The notes: generated from the letters alone by a model not told the origin. DNA of 64,000 nucleotides from Sinimarinibacterium arenosum (GCF_005047655.1 NZ_SUKF01000002.1:372001-436000), one strand, 5' to 3'; shown: positions 35,526 through 46,379, counted from the stretch's first letter. Numbers and translations: made by a program.

Positions 35526-35897
35526 TTACGCTTTCTTTTTGCCAGCGATCGTCGCGCGACGCGGGCCCTTGCGGGTGCGGGCGTTGGTCCGCGTACGCTG
35601 ACCCCGCACCGGCAGACCGCGACGATGACGCTGACCGCGGTAGCAACCCAAATCGATCAGACGCTTGATGCTCATCGACACTTCGCGGCGAAGATCGCCT
35701 TCGACGATGTACTTGCCGACCTCGGTGCGAAGCAATTCCAGCTCGCCTTCGGTCAGATTGCGAATCTGCGCGGTCGGATCAATGCCTGCACCGGCGCAGA
35801 TTTTCTTGGCGCGCGTGGCGCCGATGCCGTAAATCGCGCGAAGAGCGATTACAGCGTGCTTGCGATCCGGGATGTTGACGCCCGCGATACGTGCCAT
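35526..35897 (-). CDS. rpsM: 30S ribosomal protein S13
   Basis: A 123-residue S13: [26 protein letters not shown], then a helix-two-turn-helix and the basic tail [21 protein letters not shown] that reaches toward A- and P-site tRNA. It is the first gene of the alpha operon, directly downstream of the promoter at 35938-35966, and is separated from rpmJ by 107 bases. Confidence 0.98.
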   Translation of the reverse strand: MARIAGVNIPDRKHAVIALRAIYGIGATRAKKICAGAGIDPTAQIRNLTEGELELLRTEVGKYIVEGDLRREVSMSIKRLIDLGCYRGQRHRRGLPVRGQRTRTNARTRKGPRRATIAGKKKA

Positions 35898-35937
35898 AGG
35901 AACAACCTCGACTTAAATCCGCGCAGAAAAGCCGCGC

Positions 35938-35966
35938 ATTGTATGGGAAATACTTGAATCCTTCAA
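35938..35966 (-). promoter_or_regulatory. Promoter of the alpha operon (rpsM-rpsK-rpsD-rpoA-rplQ)
   Basis: On the minus strand TTGAAG (35966-35961), 17 bases, TACAAT (35943-35938), followed by a GC-rich discriminator GCGCGGC. Ends 41 bases upstream of the rpsM start. The GC-rich discriminator is what is expected of a stringently controlled promoter. Confidence 0.75.
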
Positions 35967-36004
35967 TCCCGACTAAACGGAACGCCTTTGCCAGGCGACC
36001 GCAA

Positions 36005-36118
36005 TTAGCCCTGGCGCTGCTTGTGACGCGGATCCGAGCAAATGATTCGCACCACACCAGCGCGACGGATCACCTTGCAGTTCCGGCACATCTTCTTCAC
36101 GGAAGCACGGACTTTCAT
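36005..36118 (-). CDS. rpmJ: 50S ribosomal protein L36
   Basis: A 37-residue protein, [19 protein letters not shown] and onward, with the zinc-ribbon ligands Cys11, Cys14, Cys27 and His32 all present; this is the zinc-dependent (C+) form. It is the last gene of the spc operon, 39 bases after secY, and precedes the alpha promoter. A zinc-independent paralogue, if any, lies outside the window. Confidence 0.96.
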   Translation of the reverse strand: MKVRASVKKMCRNCKVIRRAGVVRIICSDPRHKQRQG

Positions 36119-36157
36119 GACTTAAAACCTCTCGAGGTTATCGAAACGGCGCCGGAC

Positions 36158-37501
36158 TCAGCGTCCGGACGTACCGCCCAGCGTTTTCAAATTGGCCTTT
36201 TTCAGCAGGCCTTCGTACTGATGGGACATCAAGTGCGCTTGCAACTGCGCCATGAAATCCATCACCACCACGACGGTGATCAGCAACGATGTCCCACCGA
36301 AATAGAACGGGATGCTGGTCACAAACGACCGCAACACTTCTGGCACCAGGCATACGGCCAGGATGTAGATTGATCCGATAACGGTCAGACGCGTCAGCAC
36401 CTGATCGATGTACCGCGCAGTCATCATGCCCGGACGCACGCCCGGAACAAACGCTCCGGACTTCTTCAGATTGTCCGCGGTTTCACGCGAATCGAAGACC
36501 AGCGCGGTGTAGAAAAAGCAGAAAAATACAATCAGCACCCCGTACAGCAACGTATACAGCGGCTGCCCCGGAGACAGGGCGTTGGCAATGCGCTGAACCA
36601 CGCCACCATTTGCCGCATCACCAAAAAACTGCACCATTGATGCCGGGAACAGAATGATCGACGACGCGAAGATCGGCGGAATCACACCCGACATGTTGAT
36701 CTTCAACGGCAGATGCTGAGTCTGAGCGGCAAAAACCTTGCGGCCCTGCTGGCGGCGCGCATGATGCACCGGAATCCGGCGCTGTGCACGCTCCATGAAC
36801 ACGACGCCCCAAGTCACGACAACTACCAGCAGCAGCACAACTAACACCGAAAAACCGCTGATCGACCCTTCGCTAACCAGCTGCGCAGTCGAAGCCAACG
36901 CGCGCGGGAAGCCCGCAACGATGCCGGCGAAGATGATCATCGAGATACCGTTGCCAATACCGCGTTCGGTGATCTGTTCGCCCAGCCACATCAGGAACAT
37001 CGTGCCGGTGACCAGACTTACGGTCGCGGTGAACACGAACGCAAATCCCGGATTGATCGCTACGCCTGACTTCTGCAATGCGAGCGCCGCGCCCGCAGAC
37101 TGGAAGATGGCCAGTGCCAGCGTGCCGTACCGGGTGTACTTCGTGATGATGCGACGACCCGATTCGCCTTCCTTCTTCAGCTCCTTGAGCTGCGGAACCA
37201 CCGCCGTCATCAGCTGCACGATGATGCTCGCCGAGATGTACGGCATCACGCCCAAGGCAAGGATCGACAGACGCTCCAGAGCGCCGCCTGAGAACATGTT
37301 GAACATGTCCAGAATCGTGCCGCGACTCTGATTGAACAGCGCCGCCAGCTGATTCGGGTCGATACCCGGCACCGGAATGAAGCTGCCGATGCGATACACA
37401 ATGATGGCGCCCAGCAGGAAGAAGATGCGGTCCTTGACCTCACCCATCTTGCTGAGATCCGGCATCATCGATCCCGCCGGCATGCCCGGTGTCTTCGCCA
37501 T
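36158..37501 (-). CDS. secY: Preprotein translocase channel subunit SecY
   Basis: A 447-residue inner-membrane protein with ten predicted transmembrane helices: the central channel of the Sec translocon for exported and membrane proteins. Recognisable blocks are [46 protein letters not shown], the [22 protein letters not shown] cytoplasmic loop and [17 protein letters not shown]. Partner SecE is encoded at 63055-63444 in this window; SecG is not seen. It lies in its normal place between rplO and rpmJ. Confidence 0.98.
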   Translation of the reverse strand: MAKTPGMPAGSMMPDLSKMGEVKDRIFFLLGAIIVYRIGSFIPVPGIDPNQLAALFNQSRGTILDMFNMFSGGALERLSILALGVMPYISASIIVQLMTAVVPQLKELKKEGESGRRIITKYTRYGTLALAIFQSAGAALALQKSGVAINPGFAFVFTATVSLVTGTMFLMWLGEQITERGIGNGISMIIFAGIVAGFPRALASTAQLVSEGSISGFSVLVVLLLVVVVTWGVVFMERAQRRIPVHHARRQQGRKVFAAQTQHLPLKINMSGVIPPIFASSIILFPASMVQFFGDAANGGVVQRIANALSPGQPLYTLLYGVLIVFFCFFYTALVFDSRETADNLKKSGAFVPGVRPGMMTARYIDQVLTRLTVIGSIYILAVCLVPEVLRSFVTSIPFYFGGTSLLITVVVVMDFMAQLQAHLMSHQYEGLLKKANLKTLGGTSGR

Positions 37502-37531
37502 CGCGCTTTAGCTCCGCCCTGATCCGTCGAC

Positions 37532-37966
37532 TTATTCGGAGACGCTGCCGCCAGCCGCGGTCACAGCCTCTAGTGCGCCCTTGGTCAGAAGCACGCCCTT
37601 CAGCACAACCTTGCGCGACAGCGTTCCGGACTTGATGACCTTGGCAGTCAGCGCATTCGCGGAGATCACACCTTCAGCCTTCAAGGTCGCCAGATCGATT
37701 TCTTCGGCCTTCATCTTGTCGAGCTCCGACAGACGAACTTCCGCGGTCAACCCCTTCAGCGGCGACTTGAAGCCGCGCTTCGGCAGGCGGCGCTGAATCG
37801 GCATCTGGCCGCCTTCAAAGCCCAACTTGTTGTAACCGCCCTTGCGGGCATGCTGACCCTTGTGGCCGCGGCCGGCGGTCTTGCCCAGCCCCGAGCCAAT
37901 ACCACGCCCGACGCGCGTTCTTGCGGTCTTGGCGCCCTTGGCAGGCTTGATCGTGTTCAGTTTCAT
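37532..37966 (-). CDS. rplO: 50S ribosomal protein L15
   Basis: A 144-residue L15 beginning [37 protein letters not shown], the conserved Gly/Arg/Lys-rich extension that penetrates the large subunit, followed by a globular C-terminal domain ([17 protein letters not shown]). The ATG at 37966 matches the family start; a longer in-frame ORF to 38020 is not needed. Between rpmD (40 bases) and secY (30 bases). Confidence 0.97.
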   Translation of the reverse strand: MKLNTIKPAKGAKTARTRVGRGIGSGLGKTAGRGHKGQHARKGGYNKLGFEGGQMPIQRRLPKRGFKSPLKGLTAEVRLSELDKMKAEEIDLATLKAEGVISANALTAKVIKSGTLSRKVVLKGVLLTKGALEAVTAAGGSVSE

Positions 37967-38006
37967 CGTATTGATTTCCGATATCTGCGTTGCAGTCGAT
38001 GACGAC

Positions 38007-38195
38007 TCAGACTTCCTCAACCTTCAGCAGGTAGGAAACCTTGTTGACCATGCCCATGTTCTCAGGGGTCGCAGCGATCACGACACTCTGATGCATCTTG
38101 CGCAGGCCGAGGCCATTGGCGCAGGCCTTATGGTTCGGCAGTCGCTTGGCGAGGCTGCGCACCAGGGTCACTTTGATCTGCTTGGTGTCTGCCAT
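38007..38195 (-). CDS. rpmD: 50S ribosomal protein L30
   Basis: A 62-residue L30: [34 protein letters not shown], then [20 protein letters not shown]. Small ferredoxin-like fold of the large subunit, present in proteobacteria and absent from many other bacteria. Three bases after rpsE, so translation is probably coupled. Confidence 0.97.
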   Translation of the reverse strand: MADTKQIKVTLVRSLAKRLPNHKACANGLGLRKMHQSVVIAATPENMGMVNKVSYLLKVEEV

Positions 38196-38198
38196 GAC

Positions 38199-38714
38199 TT
38201 ATCCCAGGAGTTCTTCGAGCGTCTTGCCACGCTTTGCAGCGATCTCAGACGGCACGTTCATGTTGGCCAGCGCGTCCATCGTTGCGCGAACCAGGTTGAT
38301 CGGATTGCGTGAGCCAAACGACTTTGCGAGCACGTTCTGCACACCGGCCACTTCAAACACCGCACGCATCGCGCCACCCGCAATCACGCCGGTACCGTCG
38401 GATGCCGGACGAAGGAAAACCTTCGAGGCGCCGTGACGGCCCCAAATCTCGTGCTGAACGGTCAGGCCCTTCAGGGACACCGAGACCATGTTCTTGCGCG
38501 CCTGTTCCATCGCCTTCGCAATGGCAGCCGGCACTTCGCGCGCCTTTCCGTACCCAAAGCCGACGCGGCCAGAGCCGTCACCGACCACGGTCAGCGCCGT
38601 GAACGCGAACTGCTTACCGCCCTTGACCGTCTTGGATACGCGGTTGACGGTAATGAGCTTTTCTTTCAGCTCGTTGCCGGACTGCGAGTCGTCGTAATTC
38701 ATGTGCTGTGCCAT
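38199..38714 (-). CDS. rpsE: 30S ribosomal protein S5
   Basis: A 171-residue S5. The N-terminal double-stranded RNA-binding part contains [26 protein letters not shown], whose loop (VSKTVKGGK) is where spectinomycin-resistance changes occur in E. coli; the sequence is wild-type-like. [29 protein letters not shown] follows. A second ATG four codons in is an alternative start. Three bases after rplR. Confidence 0.97.
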   Translation of the reverse strand: MAQHMNYDDSQSGNELKEKLITVNRVSKTVKGGKQFAFTALTVVGDGSGRVGFGYGKAREVPAAIAKAMEQARKNMVSVSLKGLTVQHEIWGRHGASKVFLRPASDGTGVIAGGAMRAVFEVAGVQNVLAKSFGSRNPINLVRATMDALANMNVPSEIAAKRGKTLEELLG

Positions 38715-38717
38715 CGC

Positions 38718-39074
38718 TTAAAACTCCAGGCCGGCTTCGCGTGCAGCGTCGGCCAGCGCCTTGATACGGCCGTGAAACTTAAAGCCGGAACGGTCAAACG
38801 CGACCTTGGTGATCCCAGCAGCCTTCGCGCGTTCAGCGATCGCTGCACCCACCTTCTTCGCGGCTTCGACATTGCCCGTGCCTTCGAGGCTGGCAGCGAG
38901 ATCCTTTTCCAGCGTCGATGCGCTGGCGAGCGTCTCATCGGCACCGGGACCGATGATCTGCGCATAGATATGTCGCGGAGTCCGATGCACGGCCAGACGA
39001 TGGCCGCCCAATTCGCGGATATGGGCGCGCGTACGGCGGGCGCGGCGCAGACGGGCTTGATTCTTGTCTTTCAT
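38718..39074 (-). CDS. rplR: 50S ribosomal protein L18
   Basis: A 118-residue L18, which binds 5S rRNA with L5 at the central protuberance. Visible blocks: [86 protein letters not shown] at the C-terminus, the conserved '[24 protein letters not shown]' ending. Between rplF (78 bases) and rpsE (3 bases). Confidence 0.97.
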   Translation of the reverse strand: MKDKNQARLRRARRTRAHIRELGGHRLAVHRTPRHIYAQIIGPGADETLASASTLEKDLAASLEGTGNVEAAKKVGAAIAERAKAAGITKVAFDRSGFKFHGRIKALADAAREAGLEF

Positions 39075-39152
39075 TCGTCCAACTCTCAGTTGGTCACATC
39101 AATCAGTGTTGGCTTCGGCCGACTCGAGGCGCGCTTCACGCGCATCGAACCG

Positions 39153-39683
39153 TTACTTCTTCTTCGCTTCCTTCAGCACGACCTTCTCGGTCGAGTACCG
39201 AACACCCTTACCCTTATAAGGCTCAGGCGGACGGTAGGCGCGAATGTCGGCGGCCACCTGGCCAACCATCTTCTTGTCCGCACCCTTGACGAGAATTTCG
39301 GTCTGCGTCGGCGTTTCCACCGTCACACCTTCCGGAATCGGGTACTCAACCGGATGCGAGAAGCCCAGGCTCAGATTCACCTTGCGGCCCTGAGCGGCGG
39401 CGCGATAACCGACGCCCACCAGATTCAGCTTGCGCTCGTATCCCTGCGACACACCGATAACGGCGTTGTACAGGATCGCACGGGCGGTTCCGGCAGCCAT
39501 ACCATTGGCCTTGATCGAGTCGGCATTGATCACCGCCTCGTTTCCGTTCACGTCGATCTTGACCGCACGCGGAATGACGACCGTCAGACTGGTTTTAGCG
39601 CTCTTAACCGTGAGCGTGCCGTCGCCAGCTTCGATCTGGACACCTGCCGGAATTGTTACCGGCATTTTTCCTACGCGAGACAT
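39153..39683 (-). CDS. rplF: 50S ribosomal protein L6
   Basis: A 176-residue L6 with its two homologous domains; MSRVGKMPVTIPAGVQIE opens the first, and the C-terminal KGADKKMVGQVAADIRAYRPPEPYKGKGVRYSTEKVVLKEAKKK is the conserved rRNA-binding end near the sarcin-ricin loop. Gentamicin-type resistance changes in this region are not apparent. Twelve bases after rpsH. Confidence 0.97.
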   Translation of the reverse strand: MSRVGKMPVTIPAGVQIEAGDGTLTVKSAKTSLTVVIPRAVKIDVNGNEAVINADSIKANGMAAGTARAILYNAVIGVSQGYERKLNLVGVGYRAAAQGRKVNLSLGFSHPVEYPIPEGVTVETPTQTEILVKGADKKMVGQVAADIRAYRPPEPYKGKGVRYSTEKVVLKEAKKK

Positions 39684-39695
39684 TTCAAATTCTCC

Positions 39696-40091
39696 TTAAG
39701 CGACGACGCACAGGATCTCGCCGCCTTGACCGGCCGCGCGCGCCTTGCTGTCGCTGACCACGCCGCTGGGCGTCGACACGATGGCAATACCGAGCCCGCC
39801 CAGAATGCGTGGCAGTTCGTCCTTGCCCTTGTAGACACGCAGCGCCGGACGCGAGATACGCTCAATTCGGTCGATCACCGGCTTGCCCTCGAAATACTTC
39901 AAGGTCACGGTAATGGTTTTCTTGGCGCCTTCGGCGGTCACCGAGAAGTCGGCAATGTAGCCTTCGTCCTTCAGCACCGCAGCAATCGCTTCCTTCACCT
40001 TGGAAGACGGCGAAACGACCTGCTTCTTGCGGGCCTGTTGGCCGTTACGGATGCGCGTCAGGAAGTCGGCAATCGGATCAGTCATGCTCAT
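39696..40091 (-). CDS. rpsH: 30S ribosomal protein S8
   Basis: A 131-residue S8 starting [20 protein letters not shown] and ending [24 protein letters not shown], both diagnostic. S8 is a primary 16S rRNA binder and, in E. coli, the translational repressor of the spc operon acting at the rplE start. The ATG at 40091 is chosen because family members begin MSMxDPIAD; the in-frame upstream extension is spurious. Thirteen bases after rpsN. Confidence 0.97.
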   Translation of the reverse strand: MSMTDPIADFLTRIRNGQQARKKQVVSPSSKVKEAIAAVLKDEGYIADFSVTAEGAKKTITVTLKYFEGKPVIDRIERISRPALRVYKGKDELPRILGGLGIAIVSTPSGVVSDSKARAAGQGGEILCVVA

Positions 40092-40104
40092 TTCTGCAAT
40101 CCCC

Positions 40105-40410
40105 TTACCAGCTCGCCTTCTTGAGGCCTGGAATCTCACCACGCATCGCTGCCTCACGCAGCTTGTTGCGGCCGAGCTTGAATTTGCGATAGACACCGCG
40201 CGGACGTCCGCTCAGTTGGCAGCGCGTGCGCTGGCGCGTCTTGCTGGAGTCACGCGGCAGCTTCTGCAGCGCGATCACAGCGGCGTCCTTTTCCTCGTTC
40301 GAGGCTGTTTCGCTCGAGATGAGCGCCTTCAGCTTGCTGCGCTTCGCAGCGTACTTGGCGACGAGGGCGGCGCGCTTGGTTTCGCGCTCGATCATACTGG
40401 TCTTGGCCAT
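40105..40410 (-). CDS. rpsN: 30S ribosomal protein S14 (zinc-independent form)
   Basis: A 101-residue S14 of the long, zinc-free type: [24 protein letters not shown], then the C-terminal core [39 protein letters not shown]. The four cysteines of the short zinc form are absent (only one Cys). Located at the 3' domain of 16S rRNA in the head. Ten bases after rplE. Confidence 0.97.
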   Translation of the reverse strand: MAKTSMIERETKRAALVAKYAAKRSKLKALISSETASNEEKDAAVIALQKLPRDSSKTRQRTRCQLSGRPRGVYRKFKLGRNKLREAAMRGEIPGLKKASW

Positions 40411-40420
40411 GCCTACAGCC

Positions 40421-40960
40421 TCACTTGCGGAACGGGAAGTTGAACGCGTCGAGCAAGGCGCGGCCCTGCTCATCGTTCTTCGCCGTCGTGGTGATCGTGA
40501 TGTTCATGCCGCGCAGCGCATCGACCTTGTCATAGTCGATCTCAGGAAAGATGATCTGCTCGGTGATTCCGAAATTGAAGTTCCCGCGGCCGTCGAAGCC
40601 CTTCGCCGAGATGCCGCGGAAGTCGCGGATACGCGGCAGCGCGACGGCAATCAGACGCTCGAGAAATTCGTACATGTGCTCGCGGCGCAGCGTCACCTTG
40701 ACACCCACCGGATAGTTCTCGCGGATCTTGAAGCCCGCCACAGCGATTCGCGACTTGGTCACGATCGGCTTCTGGCCGGCAATCGCGGTCATATCGGCAA
40801 CGGCATGCTCCATGACCTTGCGGTCAGCGGTCGCTTCACCGACACCCATGTTGAGCGTGATCTTGGAAATGCGCGGCACATCCATCGCGCCGACCTCCAG
40901 TTTCTTCTGGAGCTCAGGGGCGAGCTTGTCGCGATACAGGTTTTGCAGATTCGGTGCCAT
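40421..40960 (-). CDS. rplE: 50S ribosomal protein L5
   Basis: A 179-residue L5, the same length as in E. coli, with [83 protein letters not shown] and [23 protein letters not shown]. It anchors 5S rRNA and contacts P-site tRNA. Two consecutive ATG codons (40963 and 40960) are possible starts. Ten bases after rplX. Confidence 0.97.
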   Translation of the reverse strand: MAPNLQNLYRDKLAPELQKKLEVGAMDVPRISKITLNMGVGEATADRKVMEHAVADMTAIAGQKPIVTKSRIAVAGFKIRENYPVGVKVTLRREHMYEFLERLIAVALPRIRDFRGISAKGFDGRGNFNFGITEQIIFPEIDYDKVDALRGMNITITTTAKNDEQGRALLDAFNFPFRK

Positions 40961-40970
40961 CATCGATACC

Positions 40971-41297
40971 TTAGCCGTCCACCAGTTCCTGGTTGGACTT
41001 GAAGAAACGGACCTTGCGCTGCTGCTCGCCATCACCCTCGACGCGGAAGCCGACACGGTCTCCCTTACCCGTCTTGGAGTTCCACAGCATCACGTTGGAC
41101 AATTCGATCGGCATTTCCTTTTCCACGATGCCCCCGGCGATGCCGGCGTTCGGGTTCGGACGCTGATGCTTCTTGACCAGATTGATGCCTTCGACCAAAG
41201 CCTTGCCGTTGGCGAGCACCTGAGTCACGGTGCCGCGACGACCACGGTCTTTGCCGGTGATGACAACGATTTCGTCGCCTTTGCGGATCTTGTTCAT
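40971..41297 (-). CDS. rplX: 50S ribosomal protein L24
   Basis: A 108-residue L24 with an N-terminal KOW motif ([49 protein letters not shown]) and [30 protein letters not shown]. It is an assembly-initiator protein binding the 5' end of 23S rRNA. Thirteen bases after rplN in the spc gene order. Confidence 0.97.
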   Translation of the reverse strand: MNKIRKGDEIVVITGKDRGRRGTVTQVLANGKALVEGINLVKKHQRPNPNAGIAGGIVEKEMPIELSNVMLWNSKTGKGDRVGFRVEGDGEQQRKVRFFKSNQELVDG

Positions 41298-41310
41298 TGC
41301 TGCGAGCCCC

Positions 41311-41676
41311 TTACAGAACTTCCGGCGCCAGCGACACGATCTTCATGAACCGATCGCGCAGTTCGCGCGTCACGGGTCCGAAGATACGTGTGCCCAGCGG
41401 TTCCATCTTGCTCGACAGCAGCACGGCGGCATTGCTGTCGAAACGGATGACCGAACCATCGGCGCGTTTGATCGGGAAGCGCGTACGCACAACAACGGCG
41501 TCATGCACTTCGCCCTTCTTGACCTTGCCACGCGGGATCGCATCCTTGACCGTGACCTTGATCAGGTCGCCGACACCGGCATAGCGGCGATGGGTCGAAC
41601 CCTTGACCTGAATCACCTGCACCAGACGCGCACCACTGTTGTCAGCGGCCTGCAAAAAAGATTCTTGCTGAATCAT
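41311..41676 (-). CDS. rplN: 50S ribosomal protein L14
   Basis: A 121-residue L14: [46 protein letters not shown], then the family's [27 protein letters not shown] and [24 protein letters not shown]. It forms an intersubunit bridge near the factor site. In E. coli a spc promoter lies just before this gene; here only three bases separate it from rpsQ, so S10 and spc genes are probably read as one unit. Confidence 0.97.
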   Translation of the reverse strand: MIQQESFLQAADNSGARLVQVIQVKGSTHRRYAGVGDLIKVTVKDAIPRGKVKKGEVHDAVVVRTRFPIKRADGSVIRFDSNAAVLLSSKMEPLGTRIFGPVTRELRDRFMKIVSLAPEVL

Positions 41677-41679
41677 GGC

Positions 41680-41973
41680 TTAGGCTCCCGACTCTGCCTG
41701 CTGCAGCGCGCTGGCGCGCTCCAGGATTTCAACCAGGCGGAATCGCTTGGTCGCTGACAGCGGACGCGTCTCAACGATGGCAACGCGATCGCCTTCATGG
41801 CATTCGTTGTTCTCGTCATGCGCATGCAGCTTCGTGGAGCGACGCAGCATCTTGCCGTAAAGCGGATGCCTTTCGCGACGCTCGACCAGGACCGTAATGG
41901 TCTTGTTCGGCTTGCTGCTGATGACGCGTCCGACGACGCGACGCTCGGTCTTGGTTACTTGCTGCTCGCTCAT
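41680..41973 (-). CDS. rpsQ: 30S ribosomal protein S17
   Basis: A 97-residue S17 with the OB-fold core [74 protein letters not shown] primary binder of the 16S 5' domain. Its start overlaps the rpmC stop (ATGA). The C-terminal ~12 residues ([12 protein letters not shown]) are a short non-conserved tail. Confidence 0.97.
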   Translation of the reverse strand: MSEQQVTKTERRVVGRVISSKPNKTITVLVERRERHPLYGKMLRRSTKLHAHDENNECHEGDRVAIVETRPLSATKRFRLVEILERASALQQAESGA

Positions 41974-42176
41974 GACGCCTTCACCTGCTGTGCCATGACG
42001 GTTTTGACGCGCGCAATCTTCTTGCGTGCATCGCGGATCAGGTTGGGCTTACCGCCCTGTCCCGTCGCCTGCTGCATGCGCAGATTGAACTGCTCCCTGC
42101 GCAGCGCCGTCAGTTCTTCTTTAAGAGCCTTCGCATCCTTCTCGCGAAGGGCCTTTACGTATTCTTGGGCTTTCAT
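41970..42176 (-). CDS. rpmC: 50S ribosomal protein L29
   Basis: A 68-residue, two-helix L29 ([40 protein letters not shown]). It sits next to the tunnel exit beside L23. I start it at the ATG at 42176, which overlaps the rplP stop codon by one base (TGATG); a GTG one codon earlier is possible. Its own stop overlaps the rpsQ start. Confidence 0.95.
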   Translation of the reverse strand: MKAQEYVKALREKDAKALKEELTALRREQFNLRMQQATGQGGKPNLIRDARKKIARVKTVMAQQVKAS

Positions 42177-42589
42177 CACATGATCGTCCGGTTGACGAAC
42201 ACCGTCTTCACCGGCAGCTTCGCAGCGGCCAGGCGGAAGGCTTCACGCGCGGTGGTCTCGTCCACGCCTTCCATTTCATACAACACCTTGCCCGGCTGAA
42301 CCTTGGCGACCCAGTACTCAACGTTGCCCTTACCGGAGCCCATGCGGACTTCCAAAGGCTTCTTGGTCACCGGAACGTCCGGGAAGATACGAATCCACAC
42401 CTTGCCGCCACGCTTGATGTAGCGCGTGATGACTCGGCGCGCTGCTTCAATCTGGCGCGCGGTAATACGACCCGGCTCGGAGGTCTTCAGACCCCACTCA
42501 CCGAAACTGACCTTGTTGCCGGTCAGCGCGAGGCCGGTATTGCTACCTTTACGCTGTTTGCGAAACTTTGTGCGCTTGGGCTGCAGCAT
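42176..42589 (-). CDS. rplP: 50S ribosomal protein L16
   Basis: A 137-residue L16: [103 protein letters not shown]. It contacts A-site tRNA and is required for peptidyl transfer conformation. The Arg that is hydroxylated by RoxA/YcfD in E. coli (R81, in the RMGSGKG loop) is conserved. Located between rpsC (18 bases) and rpmC. Confidence 0.97.
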   Translation of the reverse strand: MLQPKRTKFRKQRKGSNTGLALTGNKVSFGEWGLKTSEPGRITARQIEAARRVITRYIKRGGKVWIRIFPDVPVTKKPLEVRMGSGKGNVEYWVAKVQPGKVLYEMEGVDETTAREAFRLAAAKLPVKTVFVNRTIM

Positions 42590-42607
42590 TGCAGTCTTCT
42601 CCGATGA

Positions 42608-43294
42608 TTAGGCCGCAGCGTGAGCGTCGGCGTCGTGCTTGCCGTCATGACGACCGGTATCGAACACTTCACCCGTAAACACCCACACCTTCACGCCAAT
42701 GACGCCATAGGTGGTATGCGCTTCGCCGGTCGAGTAGTCGACATGGGCACGCAGCGTGTGCAACGGCACGCGACCTTCGCGATACCACTCGGTGCGGGCA
42801 ATTTCAGCGCCGTTCAAGCGGCCGCTGACCTGAATCTTGATGCCGCCCGCGCCCAGACGCATCGCGTTCTGCACCGCACGCTTCATCGCGCGGCGGAACA
42901 TGATGCGGCGCTCCAGCTGCTGAGCGACGCTGTCCGCGATCAACTTCGCATCGAGTTCCGGCTTGCGGATTTCCTCGACCGAAAGATGGACTGAATCTGC
43001 CTTCAGGCCGATGATCTTCGAAACTTCCTGCTTCAGCTTCTCGATATCCTCGCCCTTCTTGCCGATCACGATACCCGGACGCGCCGTATGAATCGTGACC
43101 CGCGCCGACTTTGCCGGGCGGTCGATCTGGATGCGCGAAACCGACGCCTGTGCCAGCTTCTTGCGCAGGAACGTGCGAACCGCCATGTCCTTCAGCAAGG
43201 TTTCGCCGTAAGCGGAACGCTCGGCATACCAGTTCGACACCCAGTGCGTGCTGATGCCAAGGCGGAAACCGTTCGGATTGACTTTATGACCCAT
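42608..43294 (-). CDS. rpsC: 30S ribosomal protein S3
   Basis: A 228-residue S3. [24 protein letters not shown] opens the protein; a KH domain with [18 protein letters not shown] follows, and the C-terminal domain contains [39 protein letters not shown]. It lies at the mRNA entry and contributes helicase activity. The C-terminal tail [16 protein letters not shown] is His/Asp-rich and less conserved. 32 bases after rplV. Confidence 0.97.
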   Translation of the reverse strand: MGHKVNPNGFRLGISTHWVSNWYAERSAYGETLLKDMAVRTFLRKKLAQASVSRIQIDRPAKSARVTIHTARPGIVIGKKGEDIEKLKQEVSKIIGLKADSVHLSVEEIRKPELDAKLIADSVAQQLERRIMFRRAMKRAVQNAMRLGAGGIKIQVSGRLNGAEIARTEWYREGRVPLHTLRAHVDYSTGEAHTTYGVIGVKVWVFTGEVFDTGRHDGKHDADAHAAA

Positions 43295-43326
43295 AGCTAC
43301 TCTCTTCTGGTCCGACGCGCTGACGG

Positions 43327-43662
43327 CTAGTTGCCGTCCGACACCCTGATCGTGACATGGCTGGTCGGCTTCAAGATGCGATCAGCGCGGCCCTTGGCCC
43401 GCGGCATGATGCGCTTGAGCACCGGACCCTGGTCGATGAAGATCTCCTTCACCTTCAGCTCGTCGATGTCAGCGCCGTGATTGTTCTCGGCATTGGCGAT
43501 CGCCGACTCCAGAACCTTGCCGATGATGCGGGCAGGTTTGCGGGTCGAGAACTTCAGGATATTCATCGCTTCGTCGACCTTCTTGCCACGCACCAGATCA
43601 GCCACGGCGCGCGCCTTCTTGGGCGACATACGAACAAATTTAAGAACGGCTTGCGTTTGCAT
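43327..43662 (-). CDS. rplV: 50S ribosomal protein L22
   Basis: A 111-residue L22, [27 protein letters not shown], ending in the extended hairpin [27 protein letters not shown] that lines the exit tunnel near the macrolide site. No macrolide-resistance deletion is apparent in the hairpin. Start placed at the ATG at 43662. Seven bases after rpsS. Confidence 0.97.
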   Translation of the reverse strand: MQTQAVLKFVRMSPKKARAVADLVRGKKVDEAMNILKFSTRKPARIIGKVLESAIANAENNHGADIDELKVKEIFIDQGPVLKRIMPRAKGRADRILKPTSHVTIRVSDGN

Positions 43663-43669
43663 CACAGCC

Positions 43670-43942
43670 TCACTTCTTCGTGCTCTTGTCCGCGTGACCC
43701 TTGAAGGTCCGCGTCGGAGCGAATTCACCCAGCTTGTGGCCGACCATGTTGTCGGTGATGAACACCGGCATGTGCTGCTTGCCGTTGTGGACCTGAAGGG
43801 TCAGTCCCACAAACTCCGGCGTCACCATCGATCGGCGCGACCAAGTCTTGATCGGCTTCTTGACGCGCTGGGACTGCATGTCGTCCACCTTCTTCATCAG
43901 GTGGTGGTCAACGAACGGGCCTTTCTTTACTGAACGCGGCAT
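43670..43942 (-). CDS. rpsS: 30S ribosomal protein S19
   Basis: A 90-residue S19, [22 protein letters not shown], with [59 protein letters not shown]. It forms the head complex with S13. Twelve bases after rplB and seven before rplV. Confidence 0.98.
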   Translation of the reverse strand: MPRSVKKGPFVDHHLMKKVDDMQSQRVKKPIKTWSRRSMVTPEFVGLTLQVHNGKQHMPVFITDNMVGHKLGEFAPTRTFKGHADKSTKK

Positions 43943-43954
43943 GAGATCACCTGA

Positions 43955-44788
43955 TTACTTCTTGGACTTGCGGCTGCGCAGGATGAACTGCTGCGTGCGC
44001 TTGTTGGAGCGAGTCTTCTTGCCCTTGGTCTGCTGACCCCACGGCGTGACAGGATGCGGGTTACCCTGTCCCGAGCGGCCTTCACCACCACCATGCGGGT
44101 GATCGACCGGGTTCATGACCACACCACGCACCGTCGGGCGGATACCCAGCCAGCGCTTGGCGCCGGCTTTGCCGAATTTGCGCAGGTTGAACTCGCTGTT
44201 GCCAGCTTCGCCGATTGTGGCGCGGCACTCAACGTGCACCTTGCGCATCTCACCGGACCGAAGACGCAGCGTTGCGTAGCTCCCCTCGCGGGCCACCAGC
44301 TGCACCGCAGCACCGGCCGAACGCGCGATCTGCGCACCCTTACCCGGACGCATTTCGATGCAATGGATCGTCGAACCCAGCGGAATGTTGCGCAGCGGCA
44401 ACGTGTTGCCCGGCTTGATTGCGGCGCTCTCGCCCGACATCAGCTCGTCACCAGCATTCACGCCCTTGGGCGCAATGATGTAACGACGCTCGCCGTCGCG
44501 GTAGCACAGCAGCGCAATATGCGCCGAACGATTCGGGTCGTACTCGATCCGCTCAACCGTGGCGATCACGCCATCCTTGTTGCGCTTGAAATCGATGATG
44601 CGATAGTGCTGCTTATGTCCACCGCCTTTATGGCGCGTGGTGATGTGACCGTTGTTGTTGCGACCACCCGAGCTCTTCTTCTTCTCGAGCAGCGGCGCGT
44701 GCGGCTCACCCTTCCACAAGCCCGGCGTGACCACCTTGACCTGGTGGCGACGACCTGCTGAGGTCGGTTTCATGGTTACCAATGGCAT
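43955..44788 (-). CDS. rplB: 50S ribosomal protein L2
   Basis: A 277-residue L2. It has [60 protein letters not shown] and the C-terminal [14 protein letters not shown] containing the histidine equivalent to H229, important for peptidyl transferase assembly. A primary 23S rRNA binder. The first ATG ([12 protein letters not shown]) is used; the second, five codons later, is possible. Twelve bases after rplW. Confidence 0.98.
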   Translation of the reverse strand: MPLVTMKPTSAGRRHQVKVVTPGLWKGEPHAPLLEKKKSSGGRNNNGHITTRHKGGGHKQHYRIIDFKRNKDGVIATVERIEYDPNRSAHIALLCYRDGERRYIIAPKGVNAGDELMSGESAAIKPGNTLPLRNIPLGSTIHCIEMRPGKGAQIARSAGAAVQLVAREGSYATLRLRSGEMRKVHVECRATIGEAGNSEFNLRKFGKAGAKRWLGIRPTVRGVVMNPVDHPHGGGEGRSGQGNPHPVTPWGQQTKGKKTRSNKRTQQFILRSRKSKK

Positions 44789-44800
44789 GACCGCGTCCCC

Positions 44801-45103
44801 TTAACTGGCGCCGCCGACCAGGAAGTCAATTTCCTGACCCTGGGCGAGCGTGACGTAAGCCTTCTTCCAATCCGAGCGGCGGCCTTCACTACGGCCGAAA
44901 CGCTTGGTCTTGCCCTTGACGTTGAGCGTGCGCACGTCTTCAACTTTGACGTTGAAGAGCTGCTCCACGGCTTCCTTGATCTCGGGCTTCTCGGCGTTGC
45001 GCGCAACCTTGAACACCGCCTGGTTACGCTTCTCGGCGACGCGGGAGCTCTTCTCCGAGATCACCGGCGCGAGAATGATCTGATGCAGACGATCGACGTT
45101 CAT
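44801..45103 (-). CDS. rplW: 50S ribosomal protein L23
   Basis: A 100-residue L23: [65 protein letters not shown]. It docks SRP and trigger factor at the tunnel exit. Start overlaps the rplD stop (ATGA), so translation of the two is coupled. Confidence 0.97.
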   Translation of the reverse strand: MNVDRLHQIILAPVISEKSSRVAEKRNQAVFKVARNAEKPEIKEAVEQLFNVKVEDVRTLNVKGKTKRFGRSEGRRSDWKKAYVTLAQGQEIDFLVGGAS

Positions 45104-45705
45104 TGCAGCCAGGCCTCCAGCTTCTTGACCGCGTCAGCCGTCATCAGCACTTTCTTGTGGCTGAGCAGCGTGACCGGATTGATCGCCTCGACGTCGCAGA
45201 CTTCGACATGAGGAATATTGCGCGACGACAGGAAAAGGTTCTGATCCATTTCGCCGGTCACGATCAGGATGTCGTTGGTCGACATAGCCTGCAGCTGGGC
45301 CACCAGACTCTGGGTCTTCGGGGCTTCAACCGTGAACGATTCAGCGATGATCAGATGACCCTGACGGTTCAGCTCGGCGATGATCGAGCGGATCGCACCG
45401 CGGTACATCTTGCGGTTGACCTTCTGCGAAAAATCACGCGGAACCGCAGCGAAGGTCTTGCCACCCCCACGCCACAGCGGCGAGCGGATCGAACCGGCGC
45501 GCGCACGGCCGGTGCCCTTCTGGCGCCACGGCTTCTTGCCGCCGCCGGAGACCATGGCCTTGCTCTTCTGAGCCTTCGTGCCCGCACGACCGCCCGACAG
45601 GTACGCCGTGACGACCTGATGAATCAGCGGTTCGTTGTAGTCGACACCGAAGACGGCGTCAGACACGTTGAGTGTTTGGTTAGTGTTGTGCAGTTGAATA
45701 TCCAT
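45100..45705 (-). CDS. rplD: 50S ribosomal protein L4
   Basis: A 201-residue L4, containing the tunnel-lining extended loop ([44 protein letters not shown]) and the globular Rossmann-like remainder. In E. coli L4 also represses its own S10 operon through the rpsJ leader; the leader here is very short and unlike the E. coli one, so the same autoregulation is doubtful. 22 bases after rplC. Confidence 0.97.
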   Translation of the reverse strand: MDIQLHNTNQTLNVSDAVFGVDYNEPLIHQVVTAYLSGGRAGTKAQKSKAMVSGGGKKPWRQKGTGRARAGSIRSPLWRGGGKTFAAVPRDFSQKVNRKMYRGAIRSIIAELNRQGHLIIAESFTVEAPKTQSLVAQLQAMSTNDILIVTGEMDQNLFLSSRNIPHVEVCDVEAINPVTLLSHKKVLMTADAVKKLEAWLQ

Positions 45706-45727
45706 TGCCGTTTTTCCCCAGTGAGCC

Positions 45728-46366
45728 TTATGCCTTCACCGTGGGGCGCACGATGACATCGCCATTCGTTGCGCCCGGCACCGCGCCCTTCACCAGCAGA
45801 AGGTTGCGGTCCGTATCAATCCGGACAAGATCAAGGTTCAAAGCAGTGATCTGCTTGTTCCCCATCTGACCGGCCATTTTTTTACCCTTGAACACGCGGC
45901 CAGGACTCTGGTTCTGACCGATCGAGCCCGGAGCGCGGTGCGACAGCGAGTTACCGTGCGAAGCACGACCACCACCGAAGTTCCAACGCTTGATCGTGCC
46001 CGCAAAGCCCTTGCCCTTCGAGACGCCGGTGACGTCAACGGCCTTGATGCCGTCGAAGCGTTCCACCTTGATCTCAGCGCCGGCTTCCAGGTCCGCACCC
46101 TCGTCACCGTCGAGGCGGATTTCCCAGAGCCCGCGACCGGGAGCAACGCCGGCCTTCTTGTAGTGACCCGCCGCCGCCTTGTTCACGCGGCTGGTCTTCT
46201 TCTCACCCACGGCCACCTGCACAGCACGGTAGCCATCGGTTTCCACGGTCTTGACCTGAGTCACGCGGTTAGGCGTGCACTCGATTACGGTCACCGGAAT
46301 GGCAGCACCGGCATCGGTAAAGATGCGGGTCATGCCGGCCTTGCGGCCAATGATTGCGATCGTCAT
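45728..46366 (-). CDS. rplC: 50S ribosomal protein L3
   Basis: A 212-residue L3: [29 protein letters not shown], and the central extension [34 protein letters not shown], whose GQNQSPG glutamine is the site methylated by PrmB in E. coli. Assembly initiator near the peptidyl transferase centre. Second gene of the S10 operon, 13 bases after rpsJ. Confidence 0.98.
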   Translation of the reverse strand: MTIAIIGRKAGMTRIFTDAGAAIPVTVIECTPNRVTQVKTVETDGYRAVQVAVGEKKTSRVNKAAAGHYKKAGVAPGRGLWEIRLDGDEGADLEAGAEIKVERFDGIKAVDVTGVSKGKGFAGTIKRWNFGGGRASHGNSLSHRAPGSIGQNQSPGRVFKGKKMAGQMGNKQITALNLDLVRIDTDRNLLLVKGAVPGATNGDVIVRPTVKA

Positions 46367-46379
46367 CGTGCGGTCTCCG

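Noticed and set aside
41677-41679. A separate spc operon promoter before rplN, as in E. coli
   Set aside because: Only three bases separate rpsQ and rplN and no -35/-10 pair with proper spacing was found in the adjoining coding DNA.
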